From NCBI GenBank assembly GCA_013153405.1, contig JAADEM010000066.1, positions 1-55,620 on the forward strand: DNA of 55,620 nucleotides. Reading direction: 5' to 3'. The position numbers and the translations under genes were made by a program. Source of the stretch: Chlorobiota bacterium (lineage in GTDB: Bacteria; Bacteroidota; Bacteroidia; Bacteroidales; Marinilabiliaceae). This document shows positions 17,840 to 25,899 of the stretch, piece by piece. Each line of letters opens with the position of its first letter. Within the stretch, counting starts at the first letter, position 1. Below the pieces are notes generated by a model, which was given only the letters and a program-made list of their open reading frames with translations, was not told the DNA's origin and made no database searches.

Positions 17840-18298
17840 TTATTTTTCTATTTCTCCTACAATATCATTCAGATTTATAATATGAATAAAACTGTCTTTT
17901 AACCTCAGTGTGCCTTTGAATGTAATCTTAAAAGACGATTTTTCATTTATATCAATTATTGTTTCCTGTAATGCATAATCTTCGTTTAGTGATATTACCT
18001 CTTTAACCCCATCAACTATAAATCCTATAAGTGATTCCGCGCGTCCGTCGTTTGATACCACAATAATAACCGTATCCTTGTTGATCTGGGCATTTTCAAT
18101 ACCCATTATTTTTCTCAGATCAACTACTGGAATAATATTACCGTGTAAATTAATAACGCCCATAAAATATTCCTTGGTATTCGGTACCGGTGTTATTTTA
18201 CCCGGCTCAAGAATATTACGAACAGTATCCGTATCAAAAGCGAATATTTCTTCACTGATAAAAAATGATAATATAGATGTTAATTGCTTATCTGCCAT
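17840..18298 (-). CDS. cheW: CheW-like coupling protein (second)
   Basis: 152 residues forming one CheW domain (ILSFFISEEIFAFDTDTVRNI, MGVINLHGNIIPVVDLRKIMGI, IGFIVDGVKEVISL). It starts 6 bases after the cheA stop, so the two are probably translated together. It is clearly diverged from the neighbouring cheW. Confidence 0.93.
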   Translation of the reverse strand: MADKQLTSILSFFISEEIFAFDTDTVRNILEPGKITPVPNTKEYFMGVINLHGNIIPVVDLRKIMGIENAQINKDTVIIVVSNDGRAESLIGFIVDGVKEVISLNEDYALQETIIDINEKSSFKITFKGTLRLKDSFIHIINLNDIVGEIEK

Positions 18299-18304
18299 TG
18301 ATAT

Positions 18305-20344
18305 TTACTTTTTTGTTTTATACTTATGTGAGGCGTTATACTGAATAAGCCTGTTTGTATCAATCACAAGCGATATTGAACCATCACCCATAATGGATGC
18401 TCCCGATATATTCTCCTGTGTTTTCAGAAATCTTCCCAGCGATTTTACTACTGTCTGATATTCTCCTATCACATTATCTACAATTAATCCCACACGTCTG
18501 TCTTCATATTTCACTAATATCAGTTGGCTATCGTTATTTTCTATCGACTCTTCTTCAAAAACATCCCGTAGATCAATATATGAATATTGTTCATTATCGA
18601 TAACAGCAATTTTATTAAAAGACTTACCCAGCTCAATATCACTAACCGAATAAATTTTTTCAATACTCGAAATTGGGATAACATATTGTTTACCCACAAC
18701 CTCAACCAGCAAACCGTCAATAATTGACAATGTAAGCGGAAGCTCAAGAGTAATTATTGTTCCCTGACCTAATTCCGATTCAATTGATACCTCACCTCTG
18801 ATATCATTAATTTTTCTTTTGACGACATCCATACCTACACCCCGACCGGAAATATCTGAAACCTCGTTTCTTGTCGTAAATCCGCTAAGAAACACTAAAT
18901 CGAGAATCTCTTTCTTCGTAAGCTCAATGTCCTTGTCTATAAGACCTTTTTCTATTGCTTTTTTACGAATAACATCAGTATCGATTCCCCGTCCGTCATC
19001 CTGTATTTTTATTATAACATTAGCTCCCGAATAATATGCCCTGAAAAGAATTGTTCCCTTGGGCGATTTCCCAAGTTTAATTCTCTCTTCCGGTAATTCG
19101 ATACCATGATCGACCGAATTACGGATGATGTGAAGTAACGGGTCTGTCAGGTTTTCTATTATATTTTTATCAAGTTCTATTTCTCCACCTTCCACTATAA
19201 AGTCAATCTCCTTATTCATCTCTTTTGAGAGATCCCTTACCAGCCTCTGAAAACGCATCAATTCATTCTGAAGAGGGATAAGGCTTATTTCAAAGGCATT
19301 GTCGCGAAGCTGACGCGACAGTTTTTGTATATTCTCGGCTAGAGAAATAATTGCAGGGTCACCACTGTTTTCGGCATACAGGTTTAGCTGTGCCTGTATC
19401 GTTACCATTTCACTAACCAGATTCACCAGGTCATCAATTTTATTTGAAGCAACCCTGATACTTGATATTTTATGTTCCTTGAAAAGATTTTTCTTCTTTA
19501 ATCCGGCTTTTGATGTAGTTTTGTTTTTTTCAAAATTAAGCTCCTGAACCGCTTCTTTCTTAATAAATTCCTGTGTTGCCTCTGCCTCTTCAATCAGTTT
19601 TTTCAGCATCGGATTATTAAGAACATTACCGTTTGCAATCTCCGTAATTTCGATAGTACATTCGTCTTCCACAAAGATGAAGACATCCTTTATTTCATTA
19701 TCTGATTCTACGGTATTGAGGACAACCTGCCAAGAACAATAATTTTTTATAGGTTCAAACTCCTCAATTAAAGGTATATTTTTTGTGAAGGAGATAGTAA
19801 CAGCATTACCCATGGCATGAAGATCGTCGAGCAGAAACAAAGGATTAGTTCCATTTTTCAGTATATCTTCGTTGGGAATTACTGATATAAGGTATGTTTT
19901 TGATTCATCATCGGTAACTTTGCTCTCGTCCTCCTTCAGTTCCGGTTCATTGGTATCCTTATCGTTTATGTTTACAAATTTTTCTATCTCTTTTATTATC
20001 TCATTCTGTTCATCAATATCATCCTGAGATTCAAGGTTACCTTTTTCCAGAAGCTCTTTAATATGATCGATAGATTTAAAAGTAAGGCTTATTATTTCCG
20101 GATTTGCCTTAAGTTGATTATTCCTAATAAGATCAAAGATAGTTTCAAGGTGATGTGTAAAGTCACTAAGGTCATTAAACCCGAACATTGCACCACCCCC
20201 CTTAAGTGAATGCATAGCACGGAATATCCGCTCTATGATATCCATATTATTCAGGTCTTCTTCGAGCAGCAATAATGACTCTTCAAGATCCCTGACATTA
20301 TCCTGTGCTTCTTCTACAAATTTTTCCTTAAACTTATCGATCAT
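18305..20344 (-). CDS. cheA: CheA, chemotaxis-type histidine kinase
   Basis: 679 residues. The N-terminal HPt domain carries the phospho-acceptor His45 (RAMHSLKGGGAMFGF). An acidic linker follows, then a P2-like alpha/beta segment (about 148-240), a dimerisation helix pair (about 290-345), the HATPase core (IIRNSVDHGIELPEER, DDGRGID, SGRGVGMDVVK) and a C-terminal CheW-like domain (LSIIDGLLVEVVGKQYVIPI). It takes receptor input through CheW and phosphorylates CheY and CheB. It is the centre of the cluster, next to both cheW genes and 29 bases after the HPt gene. The domain layout is complete. Confidence 0.96.
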   Translation of the reverse strand: MIDKFKEKFVEEAQDNVRDLEESLLLLEEDLNNMDIIERIFRAMHSLKGGGAMFGFNDLSDFTHHLETIFDLIRNNQLKANPEIISLTFKSIDHIKELLEKGNLESQDDIDEQNEIIKEIEKFVNINDKDTNEPELKEDESKVTDDESKTYLISVIPNEDILKNGTNPLFLLDDLHAMGNAVTISFTKNIPLIEEFEPIKNYCSWQVVLNTVESDNEIKDVFIFVEDECTIEITEIANGNVLNNPMLKKLIEEAEATQEFIKKEAVQELNFEKNKTTSKAGLKKKNLFKEHKISSIRVASNKIDDLVNLVSEMVTIQAQLNLYAENSGDPAIISLAENIQKLSRQLRDNAFEISLIPLQNELMRFQRLVRDLSKEMNKEIDFIVEGGEIELDKNIIENLTDPLLHIIRNSVDHGIELPEERIKLGKSPKGTILFRAYYSGANVIIKIQDDGRGIDTDVIRKKAIEKGLIDKDIELTKKEILDLVFLSGFTTRNEVSDISGRGVGMDVVKRKINDIRGEVSIESELGQGTIITLELPLTLSIIDGLLVEVVGKQYVIPISSIEKIYSVSDIELGKSFNKIAVIDNEQYSYIDLRDVFEEESIENNDSQLILVKYEDRRVGLIVDNVIGEYQTVVKSLGRFLKTQENISGASIMGDGSISLVIDTNRLIQYNASHKYKTKK

Positions 20345-20373
20345 AATTCTCTGAACTTACCGTTTTTGCACTA

Positions 20374-20736
20374 CTAAAAAAAAACAGAAATTTTTTCTTT
20401 TTCTTTTTCAATATCATGCAATTCGTAATCTGACTTTGTTAACAAATCCATAATTAAAGCCACTACATAATTTATACCTTTCAGCTGTTTGTCATCAAAA
20501 CATTTATCTGACTCAAACAACATCTTGCCAGCAGCTTCAACAGGGAGTACCAAATCACCTAAAGTACTATATCCGAACATCGGAGCTGTACCCTTTATAA
20601 AGTGCATTGTTTTATAAACCACTTCTACAAGTTCCCGGCAATCTTCTCCTTTTTTTAAAGATTCTATCTTTCGGATAATATTGTTCAGGTTAGCAACGGT
20701 TTCATTAATAAAGGTATCCCTGATCCTGTCAATCAT
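20374..20736 (-). CDS. stand-alone HPt phosphotransfer protein
   Basis: 120 residues, one HPt domain with His45 in YKTMHFIKGTAPMFGYSTL. Its first 60 residues parallel the N-terminus of CheA (both start MIDR or MIDK and have the His at residue 45), so it probably arose by duplication of the CheA P1 domain. It overlaps cheY by 4 bases (ATGA), so the two are probably translated in step. It could carry phosphate between CheA or the His-less kinase and CheY or CheB. Which partner it uses is not visible. Confidence 0.88.
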   Translation of the reverse strand: MIDRIRDTFINETVANLNNIIRKIESLKKGEDCRELVEVVYKTMHFIKGTAPMFGYSTLGDLVLPVEAAGKMLFESDKCFDDKQLKGINYVVALIMDLLTKSDYELHDIEKEKEKISVFF

Positions 20737-21098
20737 CGTAATACTCTGGAAATAGCACTTAAAAGCTTAGCCGGCACAAATGGCTTAATAATCCATCCGG
20801 TAGCACCGGCCTGCTTGGCTTCCATTTTCTTTGCTGTTTGCGATTCTGTTGTTAAAAACAGAATCGGAATATGTTTATATGCATCCATTTCTCGAACCTT
20901 CTTTATCAATCCCAGACCGTCAAGGTTTGGCATATGAAGGTCTGTAATAACAATATCAATGTTACGACCGTCAAGATACTTTAAAGCATCTTCACCATCT
21001 ACACCTATTAATACTTCGTATCCTTCGTTTTGAAGGGTGAAATTTACAACTTCACGTATACTTTCTGAATCGTCTACTATTAGAACTGTTTTTGCCAT
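20733..21098 (-). CDS. cheY: CheY-like single-domain response regulator
   Basis: 121 residues, a receiver domain with no output domain. It has the acidic pair (IVDDSESIRE), the phospho-Asp in IVITDLHMPNLDG, the Thr of FLTTES and the Lys of WIIKPF. It should be phosphorylated by CheA. No flagellar switch gene is in the window, so its target is unknown. Candidates are a gliding or adhesion apparatus elsewhere, or the STAS and HPt proteins encoded beside it. Confidence 0.93.
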   Translation of the reverse strand: MAKTVLIVDDSESIREVVNFTLQNEGYEVLIGVDGEDALKYLDGRNIDIVITDLHMPNLDGLGLIKKVREMDAYKHIPILFLTTESQTAKKMEAKQAGATGWIIKPFVPAKLLSAISRVLR

Positions 21099-21119
21099 AA
21101 TTTAAAATTATAGTAAATG

Positions 21120-21431
21120 TTATTTTAGGAATGAACTAAATCCTGAATTATTTAATATAAGCTTTAACTCTTCTTTTATTTTTGTTTCAACAGAAAAGTC
21201 ACGATTATTGTTTAACCATGTTTTCTGTAAAGACAAAACCATCTGAATGAAAGTAAGATCAATATTCTCCGGTTCAGATATTTTTATATGCAAATCCTTT
21301 GATTTGTCAACTTTATCTTTCACTGTGTTAAATATATCATCAATATGATTTATTATCAGATTGCCTGTAAAATTAATAGTTTGTGAATCTTTCTTTTTAC
21401 TGAATTTTATTTCAAATGGATTGTTTGTCAT
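21120..21431 (-). CDS. STAS-domain protein
   Basis: 103 residues from ATG at 21431; a GTG one codon earlier is possible. The fold pattern is that of a STAS domain (QTINFTGNLIINHIDDIFNT, ENIDLTFIQMVLSLQKTW). A Thr stands in DLT where anti-sigma antagonists carry the phospho-Ser, so phosphorylation is possible. Small STAS proteins are often found beside mcp and cheY in non-flagellar chemosensory clusters. It lies between the MCP and CheY genes. Together with the SiaC-like protein it is the second STAS-like component of this operon, so the SiaB-type kinase might also act on it, which is inference. Confidence 0.8.
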   Translation of the reverse strand: MTNNPFEIKFSKKKDSQTINFTGNLIINHIDDIFNTVKDKVDKSKDLHIKISEPENIDLTFIQMVLSLQKTWLNNNRDFSVETKIKEELKLILNNSGFSSFLK

Positions 21432-21443
21432 CACTGATATTAT

Positions 21444-23183
21444 TTAAAACTTCTCATAATTATCAAGGTCGAACTCTTTACCAAAATCGGTTATCGGTTC
21501 CGAAGGAGGTGTAATTTTTACATCTTCGTCATCGTCACTCATAGTGCCGGTATCAGCATCTGTCATTATATCCTCATCCTTTTCCTCTTCTTCTTTTTCC
21601 TGTTCCGAAAATTCGTCAGGTAATATATCATCTTCCGTTTCCTTTATCTTAAAGAACCCCACAGCCTGTTTAAGGTTGGTGGCAAGAACCGATAGCTGGT
21701 TCGAGCTCTGTGTAAGTTCATCCGAAGATGATGCATTTTCCTGGGTAATCATATTCAGCTGTTGCATTGCAAGGTTAATCTGCTCTGCTCCGGTTTTTTG
21801 CTCAATGCTGGCTGCCGAAATCTCTTTTATAAGCTGAGTAGTTTTTTCAATATCGGGAACAAGCATCTTGGTTTTTTCTCCAGCCTCGTTCGATACTTTC
21901 AACCCTGTATTAACAAGAGAAACAATTTCATCTGCAGCACTTTTACTGCGTTCGGCAAGCTTACGCACTTCAGATGCAACCACAGAAAAACCTCTTCCGT
22001 GTTCTCCTGCCCGTGCTGCCTCTACTGCTGCATTAAGAGCAAGAATATTTGTCTGAAATGCAATATCACTAATAACTGTAATCTTTTCCGAAACAAGTTT
22101 CATCGCTTTTGCTGCCTCCGACGAAAGCTCATTTGCAATATTTACGTCTTTTGCAGTTTCAATTGTTATTTTTTCTGTTTTAACAGCATTTTCTGTATTC
22201 TGATCAATATTGGCAACCATCTCTTCAATCGATGTTGAAACCTCTTCGGCAGATGCTGCCTGTTCGGCCGAGCCTTTTGAAAGCTGCAACGAACTGCTCT
22301 TCAACTGATGTCCCGAAGCCACAAGTTCATTAGCATTCCGCTTAATTGTAACAACAATATTCTTCAGGTTTTTGGCCATTTTACTCAGTGCCTTTGCAAG
22401 ATCTCCAATTTCGTCATCCTGATTAATATTGACTTCAGCTTCCAGATCTCCGTTTCCGATAGACTGTGCAAACTTAACACCGATTATCAAAGGTTTTACA
22501 ATTGACTTGTACAACAGATATCCAATAAGTGAAGAAAATACAACTATAATTATACTCATTATAATTATTATCCACGAGAAACTTGTAAAACTTTGATTCA
22601 TCTTTGTCAGCCCCAAATCACTCTCTTCGGTAAAGGCATTGGCTATACGTTCTATTTCTGAAATTATCTCATCACTTAAAGTTATAACTTCACCACCTTC
22701 CTGAACCATCGGTTCCACTTCAAATAAAACCATGGCATCTTCATATGACTCAAAAGAATTAAGACTGTTCATGATATGCTTTTGCAAAGCAAACAATGAG
22801 TCTATCTTATGAAAAATATTTTTTATTGTGTCTACTTCATTTTCGTGTCCTACAGCTTTCCAGGTGTCATAAAACCCTTCTATTTTACGCCTTAACTCAG
22901 GATACTTTTTGTCCTGAAGTTCTTTTAATCTCACCTTATCGGGGGTTCCTGACTGCTTATCTATAAACACCCAGTTTTTAATAAGCATCTTTGACTGGGA
23001 TACCAACTGCGAAAGCTCATGTAAACTGCTTGACGAAGGAGAATAAACCTCTGTTAAAGTTTTATTAAGCTTTTTACTGTTCGATAATGTAACATACGTC
23101 CAAATTCCGTTTATTGTAATCACAAACAAAATTACTCCGAATCCTATCAGGAGTTTCTGGGCGATATTTAATTTAATCTTCAT
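21444..23183 (-). CDS. methyl-accepting chemotaxis protein (transmembrane receptor)
   Basis: 579 residues. First membrane helix at about 11-31, a periplasmic helical bundle of about 170 residues, second membrane helix at about 203-226, HAMP (227-280), then the cytoplasmic signalling domain with the hairpin tip [20 protein letters not shown] (372-391). A CheR/CheB-binding NWETF-type C-terminus is absent. Instead there is an acidic tail (about 516-555). The periplasmic part looks like a four-helix-bundle sensor, and its ligand is unknown. It is the only MCP in the window. It lies 35 bases after a YfiR-like gene, whose periplasmic product might be its partner. Confidence 0.95.
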   Translation of the reverse strand: MKIKLNIAQKLLIGFGVILFVITINGIWTYVTLSNSKKLNKTLTEVYSPSSSSLHELSQLVSQSKMLIKNWVFIDKQSGTPDKVRLKELQDKKYPELRRKIEGFYDTWKAVGHENEVDTIKNIFHKIDSLFALQKHIMNSLNSFESYEDAMVLFEVEPMVQEGGEVITLSDEIISEIERIANAFTEESDLGLTKMNQSFTSFSWIIIIMSIIIVVFSSLIGYLLYKSIVKPLIIGVKFAQSIGNGDLEAEVNINQDDEIGDLAKALSKMAKNLKNIVVTIKRNANELVASGHQLKSSSLQLSKGSAEQAASAEEVSTSIEEMVANIDQNTENAVKTEKITIETAKDVNIANELSSEAAKAMKLVSEKITVISDIAFQTNILALNAAVEAARAGEHGRGFSVVASEVRKLAERSKSAADEIVSLVNTGLKVSNEAGEKTKMLVPDIEKTTQLIKEISAASIEQKTGAEQINLAMQQLNMITQENASSSDELTQSSNQLSVLATNLKQAVGFFKIKETEDDILPDEFSEQEKEEEEKDEDIMTDADTGTMSDDDEDVKITPPSEPITDFGKEFDLDNYEKF

Positions 23184-23218
23184 TATTGGTAGATTTATTT
23201 AGTTACTAATCTTTTGTT

Positions 23219-23731
23219 CTAAAGTTTAATTGCAGAAGCCATATTGCCAAGCTTTGAGCTTATCTGCAGCCCCAACCTGGCAGCATTTTCATCATGAACC
23301 TCAAATTTCAGCTTATTATCTCTTATCACAAAGTTTATCATTGAACCATATTTTGTGGCCCCCTCTTTTTCTGTTATAATAAGTGTATTTTTGCCTCCCA
23401 GTTTATCTATTATTTTTCCTGCATTTTTCGATAAATTCACAGTCTTCGGTATATATAAAACCTGACAATAAGTTATCTCATCCACAGACGAGAATTCTTT
23501 AACCACAACATCCTGAAAACCAAATTTTCTGCCTTTTGCAAGGCTTTTCAAGAATTCAGCAAATTCGCTGTCTTTTAATACTCCTATAACGAAATCTCCT
23601 TTTTTAGCTTCATCAGGCCACCCGATATATCTTATAAAATTAATAGTAAAAACAGCCTTATATTTTGTAACCTGCGAATGAGCAAATAGTGGCAAAATGA
23701 GTATTGCAATTACCAATAATAATTTTTTCAT
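23219..23731 (-). CDS. YfiR-like (DUF4154) exported protein, copy 1
   Basis: 170 residues from ATG at 23731. A longer frame adds 43 residues, but this ATG opens into a signal peptide (MKKLLLVIAILILPLFAHSQ). The body has the family pattern: KYKAVFTINFIRYIGWPDE, FVIGVLKDSEF, YCQVLYIPKTV, TLIITEKEGATKYGSMINFV. In Pseudomonas, YfiR is a periplasmic inhibitor of the diguanylate cyclase YfiN. No YfiN is encoded here, and the adjacent MCP (35 bases) is the natural candidate partner. One Cys only, so the disulfide control known for Pseudomonas YfiR is unlikely within one chain. Confidence 0.85.
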   Translation of the reverse strand: MKKLLLVIAILILPLFAHSQVTKYKAVFTINFIRYIGWPDEAKKGDFVIGVLKDSEFAEFLKSLAKGRKFGFQDVVVKEFSSVDEITYCQVLYIPKTVNLSKNAGKIIDKLGGKNTLIITEKEGATKYGSMINFVIRDNKLKFEVHDENAARLGLQISSKLGNMASAIKL

Positions 23732-23918
23732 ATTAAAAATACCTTTTCTCTGAGTTTGATTAAATTTTACTTTAATGCTTGGTACGTAATTACAAATGAA
23801 TGGTTTCTTTTTTGTGTAATTTTTTGCCATATCAAACCCAAAGAACACTGTCTTTTGCAATTAATAACTGAAATTGGTGTGAAACATATTCACAACATTC
23901 CGCCAACAGAGAAAAAAT

Positions 23919-23939
23919 AAGGGGACATTTAATCCCCTT
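23919..23939 (-). terminator. terminator between the two YfiR-like genes
   Basis: AAGGGGA and TCCCCTT form a 7-bp stem with a 7-base loop. On the minus strand it is followed by ATTTTTTC. It lies just after the stop at 23968, so the upstream paralog is probably a separate transcript and the operon proper begins in the 236-base gap before 23731. Confidence 0.75.
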
Positions 23940-23967
23940 GTATTTAGCATTTCTTAATTTGTAGAAT

Positions 23968-24489
23968 TTAAAGAGTTATGGCACTTGCCATACCTCCTAG
24001 TTTGGAGCTGATTTGTAAACCGAACTGGGCTGCATTCCGCTTCTGAATCTCAAACTTAAGCTTGTTATCTTTTATAACAAAGTTAATCATTGAGCCATAT
24101 TTCGTAGCTCCGTTACGCTCTGAGATTATAAGCGTATTCTTACCACCCACCTTTTCAACCAGGGTTTGGGCATATTTTGGAAGATTAACTGCACTTGATA
24201 CATACAACACCTGACAGTCGGTAACATCCTCTGGTGACCTGAACTCTTTAATTACAACATTCTGAAACCCAAACTTTTTTCCTTTAGACAGGTTCCTCAG
24301 CCATTCAGCCACCTCTTTGTTCTTTACAACACCAATAACAAAATCGCCTTGCTTCGTTTCTTCCGGCCACCCAATATATCTGATGAAACTCAATGTAAAA
24401 ATTGATTTGTACTTTGGAATTTCTCCCTGAGCGTTCGAAATAGAGGGCATTACAGCTACCAGCACTAACAGTAAAATCAGCTTCCTCAT
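23968..24489 (-). CDS. YfiR-like (DUF4154) exported protein, copy 2
   Basis: 173 residues with a signal peptide (MRKLILLLVLVAVMPSISNA, cut near AQG). It is closely related to copy 1 over its whole length: IPKYKSIFTLSFIRYIGWPE, DFVIGVVKNKEVAEWL, DCQVLYVSSAV, TLIISERNGATKYGSMINFV. The pair clearly arose by local duplication. It is separated from copy 1 by a terminator and 236 bases, so it can be expressed independently and might compete with copy 1 for the same partner. The start is confirmed by the signal peptide. Confidence 0.85.
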   Translation of the reverse strand: MRKLILLLVLVAVMPSISNAQGEIPKYKSIFTLSFIRYIGWPEETKQGDFVIGVVKNKEVAEWLRNLSKGKKFGFQNVVIKEFRSPEDVTDCQVLYVSSAVNLPKYAQTLVEKVGGKNTLIISERNGATKYGSMINFVIKDNKLKFEIQKRNAAQFGLQISSKLGGMASAITL

Positions 24490-24635
24490 TTTAGTAAGTT
24501 TTAAAATTTGCCTTTAAACAATTAACGTTTATGCATTATTACGTTTACAAAAACAAATTGTTACCTTTTTTTCAACTTTTTTTCAACATCCAAACGAATT
24601 ATAATTTGTTGGTGATTTAGTTTCAATAAAATTCA

Positions 24636-24643
24636 TAGTTTTG
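24636..24643 (+). promoter_or_regulatory. possible -7 box for the chorismatase-like gene
   Basis: TAGTTTTG matches TAnnTTTG. A TTTG occurs at 24605-24608, but the 27-base spacing is longer than the usual 19-21, so only the -7 element is convincing. The implied mRNA start leaves a leader of about 25 bases before the ATG at 24672. Confidence 0.4.
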
Positions 24644-24671
24644 TGGTTTGTTCAGAAAATCAGCATTTGAA

Positions 24672-25850
24672 ATGGATACCATTGTAATAGACAAAGGTTT
24701 CGGCGGGGCTACAGAAAGAAAGCTCGAACAGTCACTTAATGAGTTAAAAAACTTAATTAAAGATACCTATTCTTCATTAAATACATTAGTAAAAATTAAC
24801 GTCTTCGTTAGTAGCGAAAATGACAATGAATTTTTTGAATTAAAAAACGAGGCATCTTCTATTATAGAAACTTTATTTGAAAATAACATCCCGGCTTACA
24901 CCATAATACCGGAACCACCACTATCAGGAAATGACGTAATTGTTGAAGCAAAGGTCCTGAAACCCGGCTCTGAAATAAAAATAGAGCGTAACACCTTTTA
25001 CAAACATAATTACGTAGTAGTTTCCTATAATGAAGGGAAACACCGAGAAATGTATACAGGCGGACTAACCGTTGATTTTACAGAAGATTTTATCCTGGGC
25101 TGTCAGCAAGTTTTTGATTTTGCAGAACAGTTATTAATGAAAGAGGATATGAATTTTGGGAATGTAATAAAACAATGGAACTATATACCTCATATTCTTG
25201 AAGTAAATAAGAACGGTAACACAACCTTACAGAATTATCAGGTTTTTAATGATATAAGAGCTCTGTTTTACAATCCTGAATTGTTTAAAAACGGTTATCC
25301 GGCTGCAACCGATACGGGAACAAATAACGGTAGTGTTATTATAGACCTAATTGCAGTTTTCAATAATGATAATTCGGTTATAGCCCCCTTAAATAATCCG
25401 GTACAACAAAATGCCTACGAATATACCGACAAAGTTCTTGAAGGCGAACCGTTATCAGACAAAACCGGCAAAAAACCTCCTTTGTTTGAACGAGGAAAAC
25501 TGATAAGATACCCCGGCAAAAACTATCTATACTTAAGTGGTACGGCTTCAATAAAAGGGGAACAAACCGTTGCTGCAAACGATGTGAAAACACAAACAGA
25601 AATAACACTTAACAATATAAAAGAATTAACCGGAAAAGATAACCTGAAAAAAATACATATTGATTTAAACACCGAACCTGTATACGATAACCTAATTGTT
25701 TATCTCAAAAACAAAAAAGATTTCAATACTGTAAAAAGCATTGTAGATAAACATGTTAAGACAAAAAATATTGTTTATGTTGAAGCCGGCATTTGCCGAA
25801 ACGATCTGTTGGTAGAGATTGAAGCCGGTATTATTTTACGGGCACAATAA
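24672..25850 (+). CDS. chorismatase/RidA-like fusion protein
   Basis: 392 residues from ATG at 24672 (a TTG at 24648 would add 8). The N-terminal part resembles RidA/YjgF folds (LKNLIKDTYSSLNTLVKINV) and the C-terminal part has YLSGTASIKGEQTV with a late CRNDLLVEIEAG. This layout, about 390 residues with SGTASI and CR.DLLVEIE, is that of the FkbO/Hyg5/XanB2 chorismatase family, which hydrolyses chorismate to a hydroxybenzoate or dihydroxy acid plus pyruvate. Such enzymes make the aryl starter of some pigments and quinone-like compounds. The next genes, an MMPL exporter and a prenyl synthase, suit a lipid-linked aryl product. The enzymatic assignment is family-based. A RidA-type protein without chorismatase activity is the alternative. 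Confidence 0.65.
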   Translation: MDTIVIDKGFGGATERKLEQSLNELKNLIKDTYSSLNTLVKINVFVSSENDNEFFELKNEASSIIETLFENNIPAYTIIPEPPLSGNDVIVEAKVLKPGSEIKIERNTFYKHNYVVVSYNEGKHREMYTGGLTVDFTEDFILGCQQVFDFAEQLLMKEDMNFGNVIKQWNYIPHILEVNKNGNTTLQNYQVFNDIRALFYNPELFKNGYPAATDTGTNNGSVIIDLIAVFNNDNSVIAPLNNPVQQNAYEYTDKVLEGEPLSDKTGKKPPLFERGKLIRYPGKNYLYLSGTASIKGEQTVAANDVKTQTEITLNNIKELTGKDNLKKIHIDLNTEPVYDNLIVYLKNKKDFNTVKSIVDKHVKTKNIVYVEAGICRNDLLVEIEAGIILRAQ

Positions 25851-25899
25851 TGTTTATATTCAAATTTAATTAATTTAGTGAGTTTTTAATTTTATTATT

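Noticed and set aside
21762-22238. Plus-strand frame of 158 codons opposite the MCP gene
   Set aside because: It is Cys- and Phe-rich with no domain pattern and lies wholly antisense to a well-supported receptor gene.
677-24489. Idea that the cluster is a flagellar chemotaxis operon
   Set aside because: No fli, flg, flh or mot gene is visible in the window, and the linked genes (Sia set, ABC exporter, YfiR) point elsewhere.
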